Source: Panagrolaimus kolymaensis (Eukaryota > Nematoda > Chromadorea > Rhabditida > Panagrolaimidae). Taken from it: a DNA stretch of 64,000 nt. This document shows, piece by piece, positions 41,801 to 56,200 of the stretch. The notes under the pieces were generated by a model. That model was not told where the DNA came from. It did no database searches and was given only the letters and a program-made list of their open reading frames with translations. The DNA lies in contig JAJQJQ010000057.1 of assembly GCA_028622995.1 (NCBI GenBank), positions 558,001-622,000 of the forward strand. The letters are read 5' to 3'. Within the stretch, counting starts at the first letter, position 1. Each line of letters opens with the position of its first letter. The position numbers were made by a program, and so were the translations under genes.

Positions 41801-44318
41801 GATATTTCAACTGAAACATTGAACCTCAAGAAAGGCAATGCAGTTAGTAAATTATTTTTACGAAGCCTTGGAATTCAAACGAGATCCATGGCCTTAATTT
41901 TTCTGATTAATGAATCTTTTATTATTGATATTTCAACTGAAACATTGAACCTCAAGAAAGGCAATGCAGTTAGTAAATTATTTTTACGAAGCCTTGGAAT
42001 TCAAACGAGATCCATGGCCTTAATTTTTCTGATTAATGAATCTTTTATTATTGATATTTCAACTGAAACATTGAACCTCAAGAAAGGCAATGCAGTTAGT
42101 AAATTATTTTTACGAAGCCTTGGAATTCAAACGAGATCCATGGCCTTAATTTTTCTGATTAATGAATCTTTTATTATTGATATTTCAACTGAAACATTGA
42201 ACCTCAAGAAAGGCAATGCAGTTAGTAAATTATTTTTACGAAGCCTTGGAATTCAAACGAGATCCATGGCCTTAATTTTTCTGATTAATGAATCTTTTAT
42301 TATTGATATTTCAACTGAAACATTGAACCTCAAGAAAGGCAATGCAGTTAGTAAATTATTTTTACGAAGCCTTGGAATTCAATCGGGATCCAAGATATTA
42401 TTTTTAAGATTAACGAATTTTTTTTATTGATATTTCAACTGAAACATTGAACCTCAAGAAAGGCAATGCAGTTAGTAAATTATTTTTACGAAGCCTTGGA
42501 ATTCAATCGGGATCCAAGATATTATTTTTAAGATTAACGAATTTTTTTTATTGATATTTCAACTGAAACATTGAACCTCAAGAAAGGCAATGCAGTTAGT
42601 AAATTATTTTTACGAAGCCTTGGAATTCAATCGGGATCCAAGATATTATTTTTAAGATTAACGAATTTTTTTTATTGATATTTCAACTGAAACATTGAAC
42701 CTCAAGAAAGGCAATGCAGTTAGTAAATTATTTTTACGAAGCCTTGGAATTCAATCGGGATCCAAGATATTATTTTAAGATTAACGAATTTTTTTTATTG
42801 ATATTTCAACTGAAACATTGAACCTCAAGAAAGGCAATGCAGTTAGTAAATTATTTTTACGAAGCCTTGGAATTCAAACGAGATCCATGGCCTTAATTTT
42901 TCTGATTAATGAATCTTTTATTATTGATATTTCAACTGAAACATTGAACCTCAAGAAAGGCAATGCAGTTAGTAAATTATTTTTACGAAGCCTTGGAATT
43001 CAATCGGGATCCAAGATATTATTTTAAGATTAACGAATTTTTTTTATTGATATTTCAACTGAAACATTGAACCTCAAGAAAGGCAATGCAGTTAGTAAAT
43101 TATTTTTACGAAGCCTTGCAATTCAAACGAGATCCATGGCCTTAATTTTTCTGATTAATGAATCTTTTATTATTGATATTTCAACTGAAACATTGAACCT
43201 CAAGAAAGGCAATGCAGTTAGTAAATTATTTTTACGAAGCCTTGGAATTCAAACGAGATCCATGGCCTTAATTTTTCTGATTAATGAATCTTTTATTATT
43301 GATATTTCAACTGAAACATTGAACCTCAAGAAAGGCAATGCAGTTAGTAAATTATTTTTACGAAGCCTTGGAATTCAAACGAGATCCATGGCCTTAATTT
43401 TTCTGATTAATGAATCTTTTATTATTGATATTTCAACTGAAACATTGAACCTCAAGAAAGGCAATGCAGTTAGTAAATTATTTTTACGAAGCCTTGGAAT
43501 TCAAACGAGATCAATGGCCTTAATTTTTCTGATTAATGAATCTTTTATTATTGATATTTCAACTGAAACATTGAACCTCAAGAAAGGCAATGCAGTTAGT
43601 AAATTATTTTTACGAAGCCTTGGAATTCAAACGAGATCCATGGCCTTAATTTTTCTGATTAATGAATCTTTTATTATTGATATTTCAACTGAAACATTGA
43701 ACCTCAAGAAAGGCAATGCAGTTAGTAAATTATTTTTACGAAGCCTTGGAATTCAAACGAGATCCATGGCCTTAATTTTTCTGATTAATGAATCTTTTAT
43801 TATTGATATTTCAACTGAAACATTGAACCTCAAGAAAGGCAATGCAGTTAGTAAATTATTTTTACGAAGCCTTGGAATTCAATCGGGATCCAAGATATTA
43901 TTTTAAGATTAACGAATTTTTTTTATTGATATTTCAACTGAAACATTGAACCTCAAGAAAGGCAATGCAGTTAGTAAATTATTTTTACGAAGCCTTGGAA
44001 TTCAAACGAGATCCATGGCCTTAATTTTTCTGATTAATGAATCTTTTATTATTGATATTTCAACTGAAACATTGAACCTCAAGAAAGGCAATGCAGTTAG
44101 TAAATTATTTTTACGAAGCCTTGGAATTCAATCGGGATCCAAGATATTATTTTAAGATTAACGAATTTTTTTTATTGATATTTCAACTGAAACATTGAAC
44201 CTCAAGAAAGACAATGCAGTTAGTAAATTATTTTTACGAAGCCTTGGAATTCAATCGGGATCCAAGATATTATTTTTAAGATTAACGAATTTTTTTTATT
44301 GATATTTCAACTGAAACA
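38829..44318 (+). repeat. A/B satellite zone with 249-bp dimers and 1,500-bp repeat
   Basis: From here A and B monomers dominate, and the last CTGTTGGAAGC half is near 39,490. Between about 40,400 and 44,160 many B monomers read ATTATTTTAAGATT (one T fewer, 123 bp), giving A+B dimers of 249 bp (40448, 40697, 40946). Runs of six A monomers start at 41567 and 43067. With 41318 and 42818 they define a 1,500-bp repeat. Confidence 0.88.
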
Positions 44319-46310
44319 TTGAACCTCAAGAAAGGCAATGCAGTTAGTATATTATTTTTACGAAGCCTTGGAATTCAAACGAGATCCATTGCCGTAATTT
44401 TTCTGATTAATGAATCTTTTATTATTGATATTTCAACTGAAACATTGAACCTCAAGAAAGACAATGCAGTTAGTAAATTATTTTTACGAAGCCTTGGAAT
44501 TCAATCGGGATCCAAGATATTATTTTTAAGATTAACGAATTTTTTTTATTGATATTTCAACTGAAACATTGAACCTCAAGAAAGGCAATGCAGTTAGTAA
44601 ATTATTTTTACGAAGCCTTGGAATTCAATCGGGATCCAAGATATTATTTTTAAGATTAACGAATTTTTTTTATTGATATTTCAACTGAAACATTGAACCT
44701 CAAGAAAGGCAATGCAGTTAGTAAATTATTTTTACGAAGCCTTGGAATTCAATCGGGATCCAAGATATTATTTTTAAGATTAACGAATTTTTTTTATTGA
44801 TATTTCAACTGAAACATTGAACCTCAAGAAAGGCAATGCAGTTAGTATATTATTTTTACGAAGCCTTGGAATTCAAACGAGATCCATTGCCGTAATTTTT
44901 CTGATTAATGAATCTTTTATTATTGATATTTCAACTGAAACATTGAACCTCAAGAAAGACAATGCAGTTAGTAAATTATTTTTACGAAGCCTTGGAATTC
45001 AATCGGGATCCAAGATATTATTTTTAAGATTAACGAATTTTTTTTATTGATATTTCAACTGAAACATTGAACCTCAAGAAAGGCAATGCAGTTAGTAAAT
45101 TATTTTTACGAAGCCTTGGAATTCAATCGGGATCCAAGATATTATTTTTAAGATTAACGAATTTTTTTTATTGATATTTCAACTGAAACATTGAACCTCA
45201 AGAAAGGCAATGCAGTTAGTAAATTATTTTTACGAAGCCTTGGAATTCAATCGGGATCCAAGATATTATTTTTAAGATTAACGAATTTTTTTTATTGATA
45301 TTTCAACTGAAACATTGAACCTCAAGAAAGGCAATGCAGTTAGTATATTATTTTTACGAAGCCTTGGAATTCAAACGAGATCCATTGCCGTAATTTTTCT
45401 GATTAATGAATCTTTTATTATTGATATTTCAACTGAAACATTGAACCTCAAGAAAGACAATGCAGTTAGTAAATTATTTTTACGAAGCCTTGGAATTCAA
45501 TCGGGATCCAAGATATTATTTTTAAGATTAACGAATTTTTTTTATTGATATTTCAACTGAAACATTGAACCTCAAGAAAGGCAATGCAGTTAGTAAATTA
45601 TTTTTACGAAGCCTTGGAATTCAATCGGGATCCAAGATATTATTTTTAAGATTAACGAATTTTTTTTATTGATATTTCAACTGAAACATTGAACCTCAAG
45701 AAAGGCAATGCAGTTAGTAAATTATTTTTACGAAGCCTTGGAATTCAATCGGGATCCAAGATATTATTTTTAAGATTAACGAATTTTTTTTATTGATATT
45801 TCAACTGAAACATTGAACCTCAAGAAAGGCAATGCAGTTAGTAAATTATTTTTACGAAGCCTTGGAATTCAATCGGGATCCAAGATATTATTTTTAAGAT
45901 TAACGAATTTTTTTTATTGATATTTCAACTGAAACATTGAACCTCAAGAAAGGCAATGCAGTTAGTATATTATTTTTACGAAGCCTTGGAATTCAAACGA
46001 GATCCATTGCCGTAATTTTTCTGATTAATGAATCTTTTATTATTGATATTTCAACTGAAACATTGAACCTCAAGAAAGACAATGCAGTTAGTAAATTATT
46101 TTTACGAAGCCTTGGAATTCAATCGGGATCCAAGATATTATTTTTAAGATTAACGAATTTTTTTTATTGATATTTCAACTGAAACATTGAACCTCAAGAA
46201 AGGCAATGCAGTTAGTAAATTATTTTTACGAAGCCTTGGAATTCAATCGGGATCCAAGATATTATTTTTAAGATTAACGAATTTTTTTTATTGATATTTC
46301 AACTGAAACA
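44319..46310 (+). repeat. 498-bp tetramer (A plus three B)
   Basis: The A variant CCATTGCCGTAATTTTT starts units at 44319, 44817, 45315 and 45937. Spacings are 498, 498 and 622, that is 126 plus three, three and four B monomers of 124 bp. The last unit is short (374 bp). Confidence 0.92.
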
Positions 46311-49300
46311 TTGAACCTCAAGAAAGGCAATGCAGTTAGTAAATTATTTTTACGAAGCCTTGGAATTCAAACGAGATCCATGGCCTTAATTTTTCTGATT
46401 AATGAATCTTTTATTATTGATATTTCAACTGAAACATTGAACCTCAAGAAAGGCAATGCAGTTAGTAAATTATTTTTACGAAGCCTTGGAATTCAATCGG
46501 GATCCAAGATATTATTTTTAAGATTAACGAATTTTTTTTATTGATATTTCAACTGAAACATTGAACCTCAAGAAAGGCAATGCAGTTAGTAAATTATTTT
46601 TACGAAGCCTTGGAATTCAATCGGGATCCAAGATATTATTTTAAGATTAACGAATTTTTTTTATTGATATTTCAACTGAAACATTGAACCTCAAGAAAGG
46701 CAATGCAGTTAGTAAATTATTTTTACGAAGCCTTGGAATTCAATCGGGATCCAAGATATTATTTTTAAGATTAACGAATTTTTTTTATTGATATTTCAAC
46801 TGAAACATTGAACCTCAAGAAAGGCAATGCAGTTAGTAAATTATTTTTACGAAGCCTTGGAATTCAAACGAGATCCATGGCCTTAATTTTTCTGATTAAT
46901 GAATCTTTTATTATTAATATTTCAACTGAAACATTGAACCTCAAGAAAGGCAATGCAGTTAGTAAATTATTTTTACGAAGCCTTGGAATTCAATCGGGAT
47001 CCAAGATATTATTTTTAAGATTAACGAATTTTTTTAATTGATATTTCAACTGAAACATTGAACCTCAAGAAAGGCAATGCAGTTAGTATATTATTTTTAC
47101 GAAGCCATGGAATTCAAACGCGATCCATGGCCTTAATTTTTCTGATTAATGAATCTTTTATTATTGATATTTCAACTGAAACATTGAACCTCAAGAAAGG
47201 CAATGCAGTTAGTAAATTATTTTTACGAAGCCTTGGAATTCAAACGCGATCCATGGCCTTAATTTTTCTGATTAATGAATCTTTTATTATTGATATTTCA
47301 ACTGAAACATTGAACCTCAAGAAAGGCAATGCAGTTAGTAAATTATTTTTACGAAGCCATGGAATTCAAACGAGATCCATGGCCTTAATTTTTCTGATTA
47401 ATGAATCTTTTATTATTGATATTTCAACTGAAACATTGAACCTCAAGAAAGGCAATGCAGTTAGTAAATTATTTTTACGAAGCCATGGAATTCAAACGAG
47501 ATCCATGGCCTTAATTTTTCTGATTAATGAATCTTTTATTATTGATATTTCAACTGAAACATTGAACCTCAAGAAAAGCAATGCAGTTAGTAAATTATTT
47601 TTACGAAGCCTTGGAATTCAATCGGGATCCAAGATATTATTTTTAAGATTAACGATTTTTTTTTATTGATATTTCAACTGAAACATTGAACCTCAAGAAA
47701 GGCAATGCAGTTAGTAAATTATTTTTACGAAGCCTTGGAATTCAATCTGGATCCAAGATATTATTTTTAAGATTAACGAATTTTTTTTATTGATATTTCA
47801 ACTGAAACATTGAACCTCAAGAAAGGCAATGCAGTTAGTAAATTATTTTTACGAAGCCTTGGAATTCAAACGAGATCCATGGCCTTAATTTTTCTGATTA
47901 ATGAATCTTTTATTATTAATATTTCAACTGAAACATTGAACCTCAAGAAAGGCAATGCAGTTAGTAAATTATTTTTACGAAGCCTTGGAATTCAATCGGG
48001 ATCCAAGATATTATTTTTAAGATTAACGAATTTTTTTAATTGATATTTCAACTGAAACATTGAACCTCAAGAAAGGCAATGCAGTTAGTATATTATTTTT
48101 ACGAAGCCATGGAATTCAAACGCGATCCATGGCCTTAATTTTTCTGATTAATGAATCTTTTATTATTGATATTTCAACTGAAACATTGAACCTCAAGAAA
48201 GGCAATGCAGTTAGTAAATTATTTTTACGAAGCCTTGGAATTCAAACGCGATCCATGGCCTTAATTTTTCTGATTAATGAATCTTTTATTATTGATATTT
48301 CAACTGAAACATTGAACCTCAAGAAAGGCAATGCAGTTAGTAAATTATTTTTACGAAGCCATGGAATTCAAACGAGATCCATGGCCTTAATTTTTCTGAT
48401 TAATGAATCTTTTATTATTGATATTTCAACTGAAACATTGAACCTCAAGAAAGGCAATGCAGTTAGTAAATTATTTTTACGAAGCCTTGGAATTCAAACG
48501 AGATCCATGGCCTTAATTTTTCTGATTAATGAATTTTTTATTATTGATATTTCAACTGAAACATTGAACCTCAAGAAAGGCAATGCAGTTAGTAAATTAT
48601 TTTTACGAAGCCTTGGAATTCAATCGGGATCCAAGATATTATTTTTAAGATTAACGAATTTTTTTTATTGATATTTCAACTGAAACATTGAACCGCAAGA
48701 AAGGCAATGCAGTTAGTAAATTATTTTTACGAAGCCTTGGAATTCAATCGGGATCCAAGATATTATTTTTAAGATTAACGAATTTTTTTTATTGATATTT
48801 CAACTGAAACATTGAACGGCAAGAAAGGCAATGCAGTTAGTATATTATTTTTACGAAGCCATGGAATTCAAACGAGATCCATGGCCTTAATTTTTCTGAT
48901 TAATGAATCTTTTATTATTGATATTTCAACTGAAACATTGAACCTCAAGAAAGGCAATGCAGTTAGTAAATTATTTTTACGAAGCCATGGAATTCAAACG
49001 AGATCCATGGCCTTAATTTTTCTGATTAATGAATCTTTTATTATTGATATTTCAACTGAAACATTGAACCTCAAGAAAGGCAATGCAGTTAGTAAATTAT
49101 TTTTACGAAGCCATGGAATTCAAACGAGATCCATGGCCTTAATTTTTCTGATTAATGAATCTTTTATTATTGATATTTCAACTGAAACATTGAACCTCAA
49201 GAAAAGCAATGCAGTTAGTAAATTATTTTTACGAAGCCATGGAATTCAAACGAGATCCATGGCCTTAATTTTTCTGATTAATGAATCTTTTATTATTGAT

Positions 49301-50188
49301 ATTTCAACTGAAACATTGAACCTCAAGAAAGGCAATGCAGTTAGTAAATTATTTTTACGAAGCCTTGGAATTCAATCGGGATCCAAGATATTATTTTTAA
49401 GATTAAAGAATTTTTTTTATTGATATTTCAACTGAAACATTGAACCTCAAGAAAGGCAATGCAGTTAGTAAATTATTTTTACGAAGCCTTGGAATTCAAT
49501 CGGGATCCAAGATATTATTTTTAAGATTAACGAATTTTTTTTATTGATATTTCAACTGAAACATTGAACCGCAAGAAAGGCAATGCAGTTAGTAAATTAT
49601 TTTTACGAAGCCTTGGAATTCAAACGAGATCCATGGCCTTAATTTTTCTGATTAATGAATCTTTTTTTATTGATATTTCAACTGAAACATTGAACCGCAA
49701 GAAAGGCAATGCAGTTAGTAAATTATTTTTACGAAGCCATGGAATTCAAACGAGATCCATGGCCTTAATTTTTCTGATTAATGAATCTTTTATTATTGAT
49801 ATTTCAACTGAAACATTGAACCTCAAGAAAAGCAATGCAGTTAGTAAATTATTTTTACGAAGCCATGGAATTCAAACGAGATCCATGGCCTTAATTTTTC
49901 TGATTAATGAATCTTTTATTATTGATATTTCAACTGAAACATTGAACCTCAAGAAAGGCAATGCAGTTAGTAAATTATTTTTACGAAGCCTTGGAATTCA
50001 ATCGGGATCCAAGATATTATTTTTAAGATTAACGAATTTTTTTTATTGATATTTCAACTGAAACATTGAACCTCAAGAAAGGCAATGCAGTTAGTAAATT
50101 ATTTTTACGAAGCCTTGGAATTCAATCGGGATCCAAGATATTATTTTTAAGATTAACGAATTTTTTTAATTGATATTTCAACTGAAAC
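46311..50188 (+). repeat. A/B zone with 1,002-bp octamer
   Basis: Unit A-B-A-A-A-A-B-B (5 x 126 plus 3 x 124 = 1,002 bp) starts at 46808 and 47810. A related partial copy starts at 48812. Shared private changes include TTATTAATATT at the end of the first A monomer and ACGCGATCC. The AAGCCATGG variant of A is concentrated here and creates an extra NcoI site. Confidence 0.88.
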
Positions 50189-53100
50189 ATTGAACCGCAA
50201 GAAAGGCAATGCAGTTAGTATATTATTTTTACGAAGCCTTGGAATTCAATCGGGATCCATGGCCTTAATTTTTCTGATTAATGAATTTTTTTTATTGATA
50301 TTTCAACTGAAACATTGAACCTCAAGAAAGGCAATGCAGTTAGTAAATTATTTTTACGAAGCCTTGGAATTCAATCGGGATCCAAGATATTATTTTTAAG
50401 ATTAACGAATTTTTTTTATTGATATTTCAACTGAAACATTGAACCTCAAGAAAGGCAATGCAGTTAGTAAATTATTTTTACGAAGCCTTGGAATTCAAAC
50501 GCGATCCAAGATATTATTTTTAAGATTAACGAATTTTTTTTATTGATATTTCAACTGAAACATTGAACCTCAAGAAAGGCAATGCAGTTAGTAAATTATT
50601 TTTACGAAGCCTTGGAATTCAAACGGGATCCAAGATATTATTTTTAAGATTAACGAATTTTTTTTATTGATATTTCAACTGAAACATTGAACCTCAAGAA
50701 AGGCAATGCAGTTAGTAAATTATTTTTACGAAGCCTTGGAATTCAATCGGGATCCAAGATATTATTTTTAAGATTAACGAATTTTTTTTATTGATATTTC
50801 AACTGAAACATTGAACCTCAAGAAAGGCAATGCAGTTAGTAAATTATTTTTACGAAGCCTTGGAATTCAATCGGGATCCAGGATATTATTTTTAAGATTA
50901 ACGAATTTTTTTTATTGATATTTCAACTGAAACATTGAACCTCAAGAAAGGCAATGCAGTTAGTAAATTATTTTTACGAAGCCTTGGAATTCAATCGGGA
51001 TCCAAGATATTATTTTTAAGATTAACGAATTTTTTTTATTGATATTTCAACTGAAACATTGAACCGCAAGAAAGGCAATGCAGTTAGTAAATTATTTTTA
51101 CGAAGCCTTGGAATTCAAACGAGATCCATGGCCTTAATTTTTCTGATTAATGAATCTTTTATTATTGATATTTCAACTGACACATTGAACCTCAAGAAAG
51201 GCAATGCAGTTAGTAAATTATTTTTACGAAGCCTTGGAATTCAATCGGGATCCAAGATATTATTTTTAAGATTAACGAATTTTTTTTATTGATATTTCAA
51301 CTGAAACATTGAACCTCAAGAAAGGCAATGCAGTTAGTAAATTATTTTTACGAAGCCTTGGAATTCAAACGCGATCCAAGATATTATTTTTAAGATTAAC
51401 GAATTTTTTTTATTGATATTTCAACTGAAACATTGAACCTCAAGAAAGGCAATGCAGTTAGTAAATTATTTTTACGAAGCCTTGGAATTCAAACGGGATC
51501 CAAGATATTATTTTTAAGATTAACGAATTTTTTTTATTGATATTTCAACTGAAACATTGAACCTCAAGAAAGGCAATGCAGTTAGTAAATTATTTTTACG
51601 AAGCCTTGGAATTCAATCGGGATCCAAGATATTATTTTTAAGATTAACGAATTTTTTTTATTGATATTTCAACTGAAACATTGAACCTCAAGAAAGGCAA
51701 TGCAGTTAGTAAATTATTTTTACGAAGCCTTGGAATTCAATCGGGATCCAGGATATTATTTTTAAGATTAACGAATTTTTTTTATTGATATTTCAACTGA
51801 AACATTGAACCTCAAGAAAGGCAATGCAGTTAGTAAATTATTTTTACGAAGCCTTGGAATTCAATCGGGATCCAAGATATTATTTTTAAGATTAACGAAT
51901 TTTTTTTATTGATATTTCAACTGAAACATTGAACCGCAAGAAAGGCAATGCAGTTAGTAAATTATTTTTACGAAGCCTTGGAATTCAAACGAGATCCATG
52001 GCCTTAATTTTTCTGATTAATGAATCTTTTATTATTGATATTTCAACTGACACATTGAACCTCAAGAAAGGCAATGCAGTTAGTAAATTATTTTTACGAA
52101 GCCTTGGAATTCAATCGGGATCCAAGATATTATTTTTAAGATTAACGAATTTTTTTTATTGATATTTCAACTGAAACATTGAACCTCAAGAAAGGCAATG
52201 CAGTTAGTAAATTATTTTTACGAAGCCTTGGAATTCAATCGGGATCCAAGATATTATTTTTAAGATTAACGAATTTTTTTAATTGATATTTCAACTGAAA
52301 CATTGAACCGCAAGAAAGGCAATGCAGTTAGTATATTATTTTTACGAAGCCTTGGAATTCAAACGCGATCCAAGATATTATTTTTAAGATTAACGAATTT
52401 TTTTTATTGATATTTCAACTGAAACATTGAACCTCAAGAAAGGCAATGCAGTTAGTAAATTATTTTTACGAAGCCTTGGAATTCAATCGGGATCCAAGAT
52501 ATTATTTTTAAGATTAACGAATTTTTTTTATTGATATTTCAACTGAAACATTGAACCGCAAGAAAGGCAATGCAGTTAGTAAATTATTTTTACGAAGCCT
52601 TGGAATTCAAACGAGATCCATGGCCTTAATTTTTCTGATTAATGAATCTTTTATTATTGATATTTCAACTGACACATTGAACCTCAAGAAAGGCAATGCA
52701 GTTAGTAAATTATTTTTACGAAGCCTTGGAATTCAATCGGGATCCAAGATATTATTTTTAAGATTAACGAATTTTTTTTATTGATATTTCAACTGAAACA
52801 TTGAACCTCAAGAAAGGCAATGCAGTTAGTAAATTATTTTTACGAAGCCTTGGAATTCAATCGGGATCCAAGATATTATTTTTAAGATTAACGAATTTTT
52901 TTTATTGATATTTCAACTGAAACATTGAACCTCAAGAAAGGCAATGCAGTTAGTAAATTATTTTTACGAAGCCTTGGAATTCAATCGGGATCCAAGATAT
53001 TATTTTTAAGATTAACGAATTTTTTTTATTGATATTTCAACTGAAACATTGAACCTCAAGAAAGGCAATGCAGTTAGTAAATTATTTTTACGAAGCCTTG

Positions 53101-53296
53101 GAATTCAATCGGGATCCAGGATATTATTTTTAAGATTAACGAATTTTTTTTATTGATATTTCAACTGAAACATTGAACCTCAAGAAAGGCAATGCAGTTA
53201 GTAAATTATTTTTACGAAGCCTTGGAATTCAATCGGGATCCAAGATATTATTTTTAAGATTAACGAATTTTTTTTATTGATATTTCAACTGAAACA
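50189..53296 (+). repeat. 870-bp heptamer zone (A plus six B)
   Basis: A-type monomers at 50189, 51059 and 51929 are 870 bp apart (126 plus 6 x 124; the first A copy is a shortened variant). The next is at 52551 after 622 bp. Variant B copies with ACGCGATCCAAG, ACGGGATCCAAG and GATCCAGGATATT recur at the same 870-bp offset. Confidence 0.85.
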
Positions 53297-56200
53297 TTGA
53301 ACCTCAAGAAAGGCAATGCAGTTAGTAAATTATTTTTACGAAGCCTTGGAATTCAAACGCGATCCATGGCCTTAATTTTTCTGATTAATGAATCTTTTAT
53401 TATTGATATTTCAACTGAAACATTGAACCTCAAGAAAGGCAATGCATTTAGTAAATTATTTTTACGAAGCCTTGGAATTCAATCGGGATCCAGGATATTA
53501 TTTTTAAGATTAACGAATTTTTTTTATTGATATTTCAACTGAAACATTGAACCTCAAGAAAGGCAATGCAGTTAGTAAATTATTTTTACGAAGCCTTGGA
53601 ATTCAAACGCGATCCATGGCCTTAATTTTTCTGATTAATGAATCTTTTATTATTGATATTTCAACTGAAACATTGAACCTCAAGAAAGGCAATGCAGTTA
53701 GTAAATTATTTTTACGAAGCCTTGGAATTCAAACGCGATCCATGGCCTTAATTTTTCTGATTAATGAATTTTTTTTATTGATATTTCAACTGAAACATTG
53801 AACCTCAAGAAAGGCAATGCAGTTAGTAAATTATTTTTACGAAGCCTTGGAATTCAATCGGGATCCAAGATATTATTTTTAAGATTAACGAATTTTTTTT
53901 ATTGATATTTCAACTGAAACATTGAACCTCAAGAAAGGCAATGCAGTTAGTAAATTATTTTTACGAAGCCTTGGAATTCAAACGCGATCCAAGATATTAT
54001 TTTTAAGATTAACGAATTTTTTTTATTGATATTTCAACTGAAACATTGAACCTCAAGAAAGGCAATGCAGTTAGTAAATTATTTTTACGAAGCCTTGGAA
54101 TTCAAACGGGATCCAAGATATTATTTTTAAGATTAACGAATTTTTTTTATTGATATTTCAACTGAAACATTGAACCTCAAGAAAGGCAATGCAGTTAGTA
54201 AATTATTTTTACGAAGCCTTGGAATTCAATCGGGATCCAAGATATTATTTTTAAGATTAACGAATTTTTTTTATTGATATTTCAACTGAAACATTGAACC
54301 TCAAGAAAGGCAATGCAGTTAGTAAATTATTTTTACGAAGCCTTGGAATTCAATCGGGATCCAGGATATTATTTTTAAGATTAACGAATTTTTTTTATTG
54401 ATATTTCAACTGAAACATTGAACCTCAAGAAAGGCAATGCAGTTAGTAAATTATTTTTACGAAGCCTTGGAATTCAATCGGGATCCAAGATATTATTTTT
54501 AAGATTAACGAATTTTTTTTATTGATATTTCAACTGAAACATTGAACCTCAAGAAAGGCAATGCAGTTAGTAAATTATTTTTACGAAGCCTTGGAATTCA
54601 AACGCGATCCATGGCCTTAATTTTTCTGATTAATGAATCTTTTATTATTGATATTTCAACTGAAACATTGAACCTCAAGAAAGGCAATGCATTTAGTAAA
54701 TTATTTTTACGAAGCCTTGGAATTCAATCGGGATCCAGGATATTATTTTTAAGATTAACGAATTTTTTTTATTGATATTTCAACTGAAACATTGAACCTC
54801 AAGAAAGGCAATGCAGTTAGTAAATTATTTTTACGAAGCCTTGGAATTCAAACGCGATCCATGGCCTTAATTTTTCTGATTAATGAATCTTTTATTATTG
54901 ATATTTCAACTGAAACATTGAACCTCAAGAAAGGCAATGCAGTTAGTAAATTATTTTTACGAAGCCTTGGAATTCAATCGGGATCCAGGATATTATTTTT
55001 AAGATTAACGAATTTTTTTTATTGATATTTCAACTGAAACATTGAACCTCAAGAAAGGCAATGCATTTAGTAAATTATTTTTACGAAGCCTTGGAATTCA
55101 ATCGGGATCCAAGATATTATTTTTAAGATTAACGAATTTTTTTTATTGATATTTCAACTGAAACATTGAACCTCAAGAAAGGCAATGCAGTTAGTAAATT
55201 ATTTTTACGAAGCCTTGGAATTCAATCGGGATCCAAGATATTATTTTTAAGATTAACGAATTTTTTTTATTGATATTTCAACTGAAACATTGAACCTCAA
55301 GAAAGGCAATGCAGTTAGTAAATTATTTTTACGAAGCCTTGGAATTCAAACGCGATCCATGGCCTTAATTTTTCTGATTAATGAATCTTTTATTATTGAT
55401 ATTTCAACTGAAACATTGAACCTCAAGAAAGGCAATGCAGTTAGTAAATTATTTTTACGAAGCCATGGAATTCAAACGAGATCCATGGCCTTAATTTTTC
55501 TGATTAATGAATCTTTTATTATTGATATTTCAACTGAAACATTGAACCTCAAGAAAGGCAATGCAGTTAGTAAATTATTTTTACGAAGCCTTGGAATTCA
55601 ATCGGGATCCAAGATATTATTTTTAAGATTAAAGAATTTTTTTTATTGATATTTCAACTGAAACATTGAACCTCAAGAAAGGCAATGCAGTTAGTAAATT
55701 ATTTTTACGAAGCCTTGGAATTCAAACGAGATCCATGGCCTTAATTTTTCTGATTAATGAATCTTTTATTATTGATATTTCAACTGAAACATTGAACCTC
55801 AAGAAAGGCAATGCAGTTAGTAAATTATTTTTACGAAGCCTTGGAATTCAATCGGGATCCAAGATATTATTTTTAAGATTAACGAATTTTTTTTATTGAT
55901 ATTTCAACTGAAACATTGAACCTCAAGAAAGGCAATGCAGTTAGTAAATTATTTTTACGAAGCCTTGGAATTCAAACGAGATCCTTGGCCTTAATTTTTC
56001 TGATTAATGAATCTTTTATTATTGATATTTCAACTGAAACATTGAACCTCAAGAAAGGCAATGCAGTTAGTAAATTATTTTTACGAAGCCTTGGAATTCA
56101 ATCGGGATCCAAGATATTATTTTTAAGATTAACGAATTTTTTTTATTGATTTTTCAATTGAAACATTGAACCGCAAGAAAGGCAATGCAGTTATTATATT

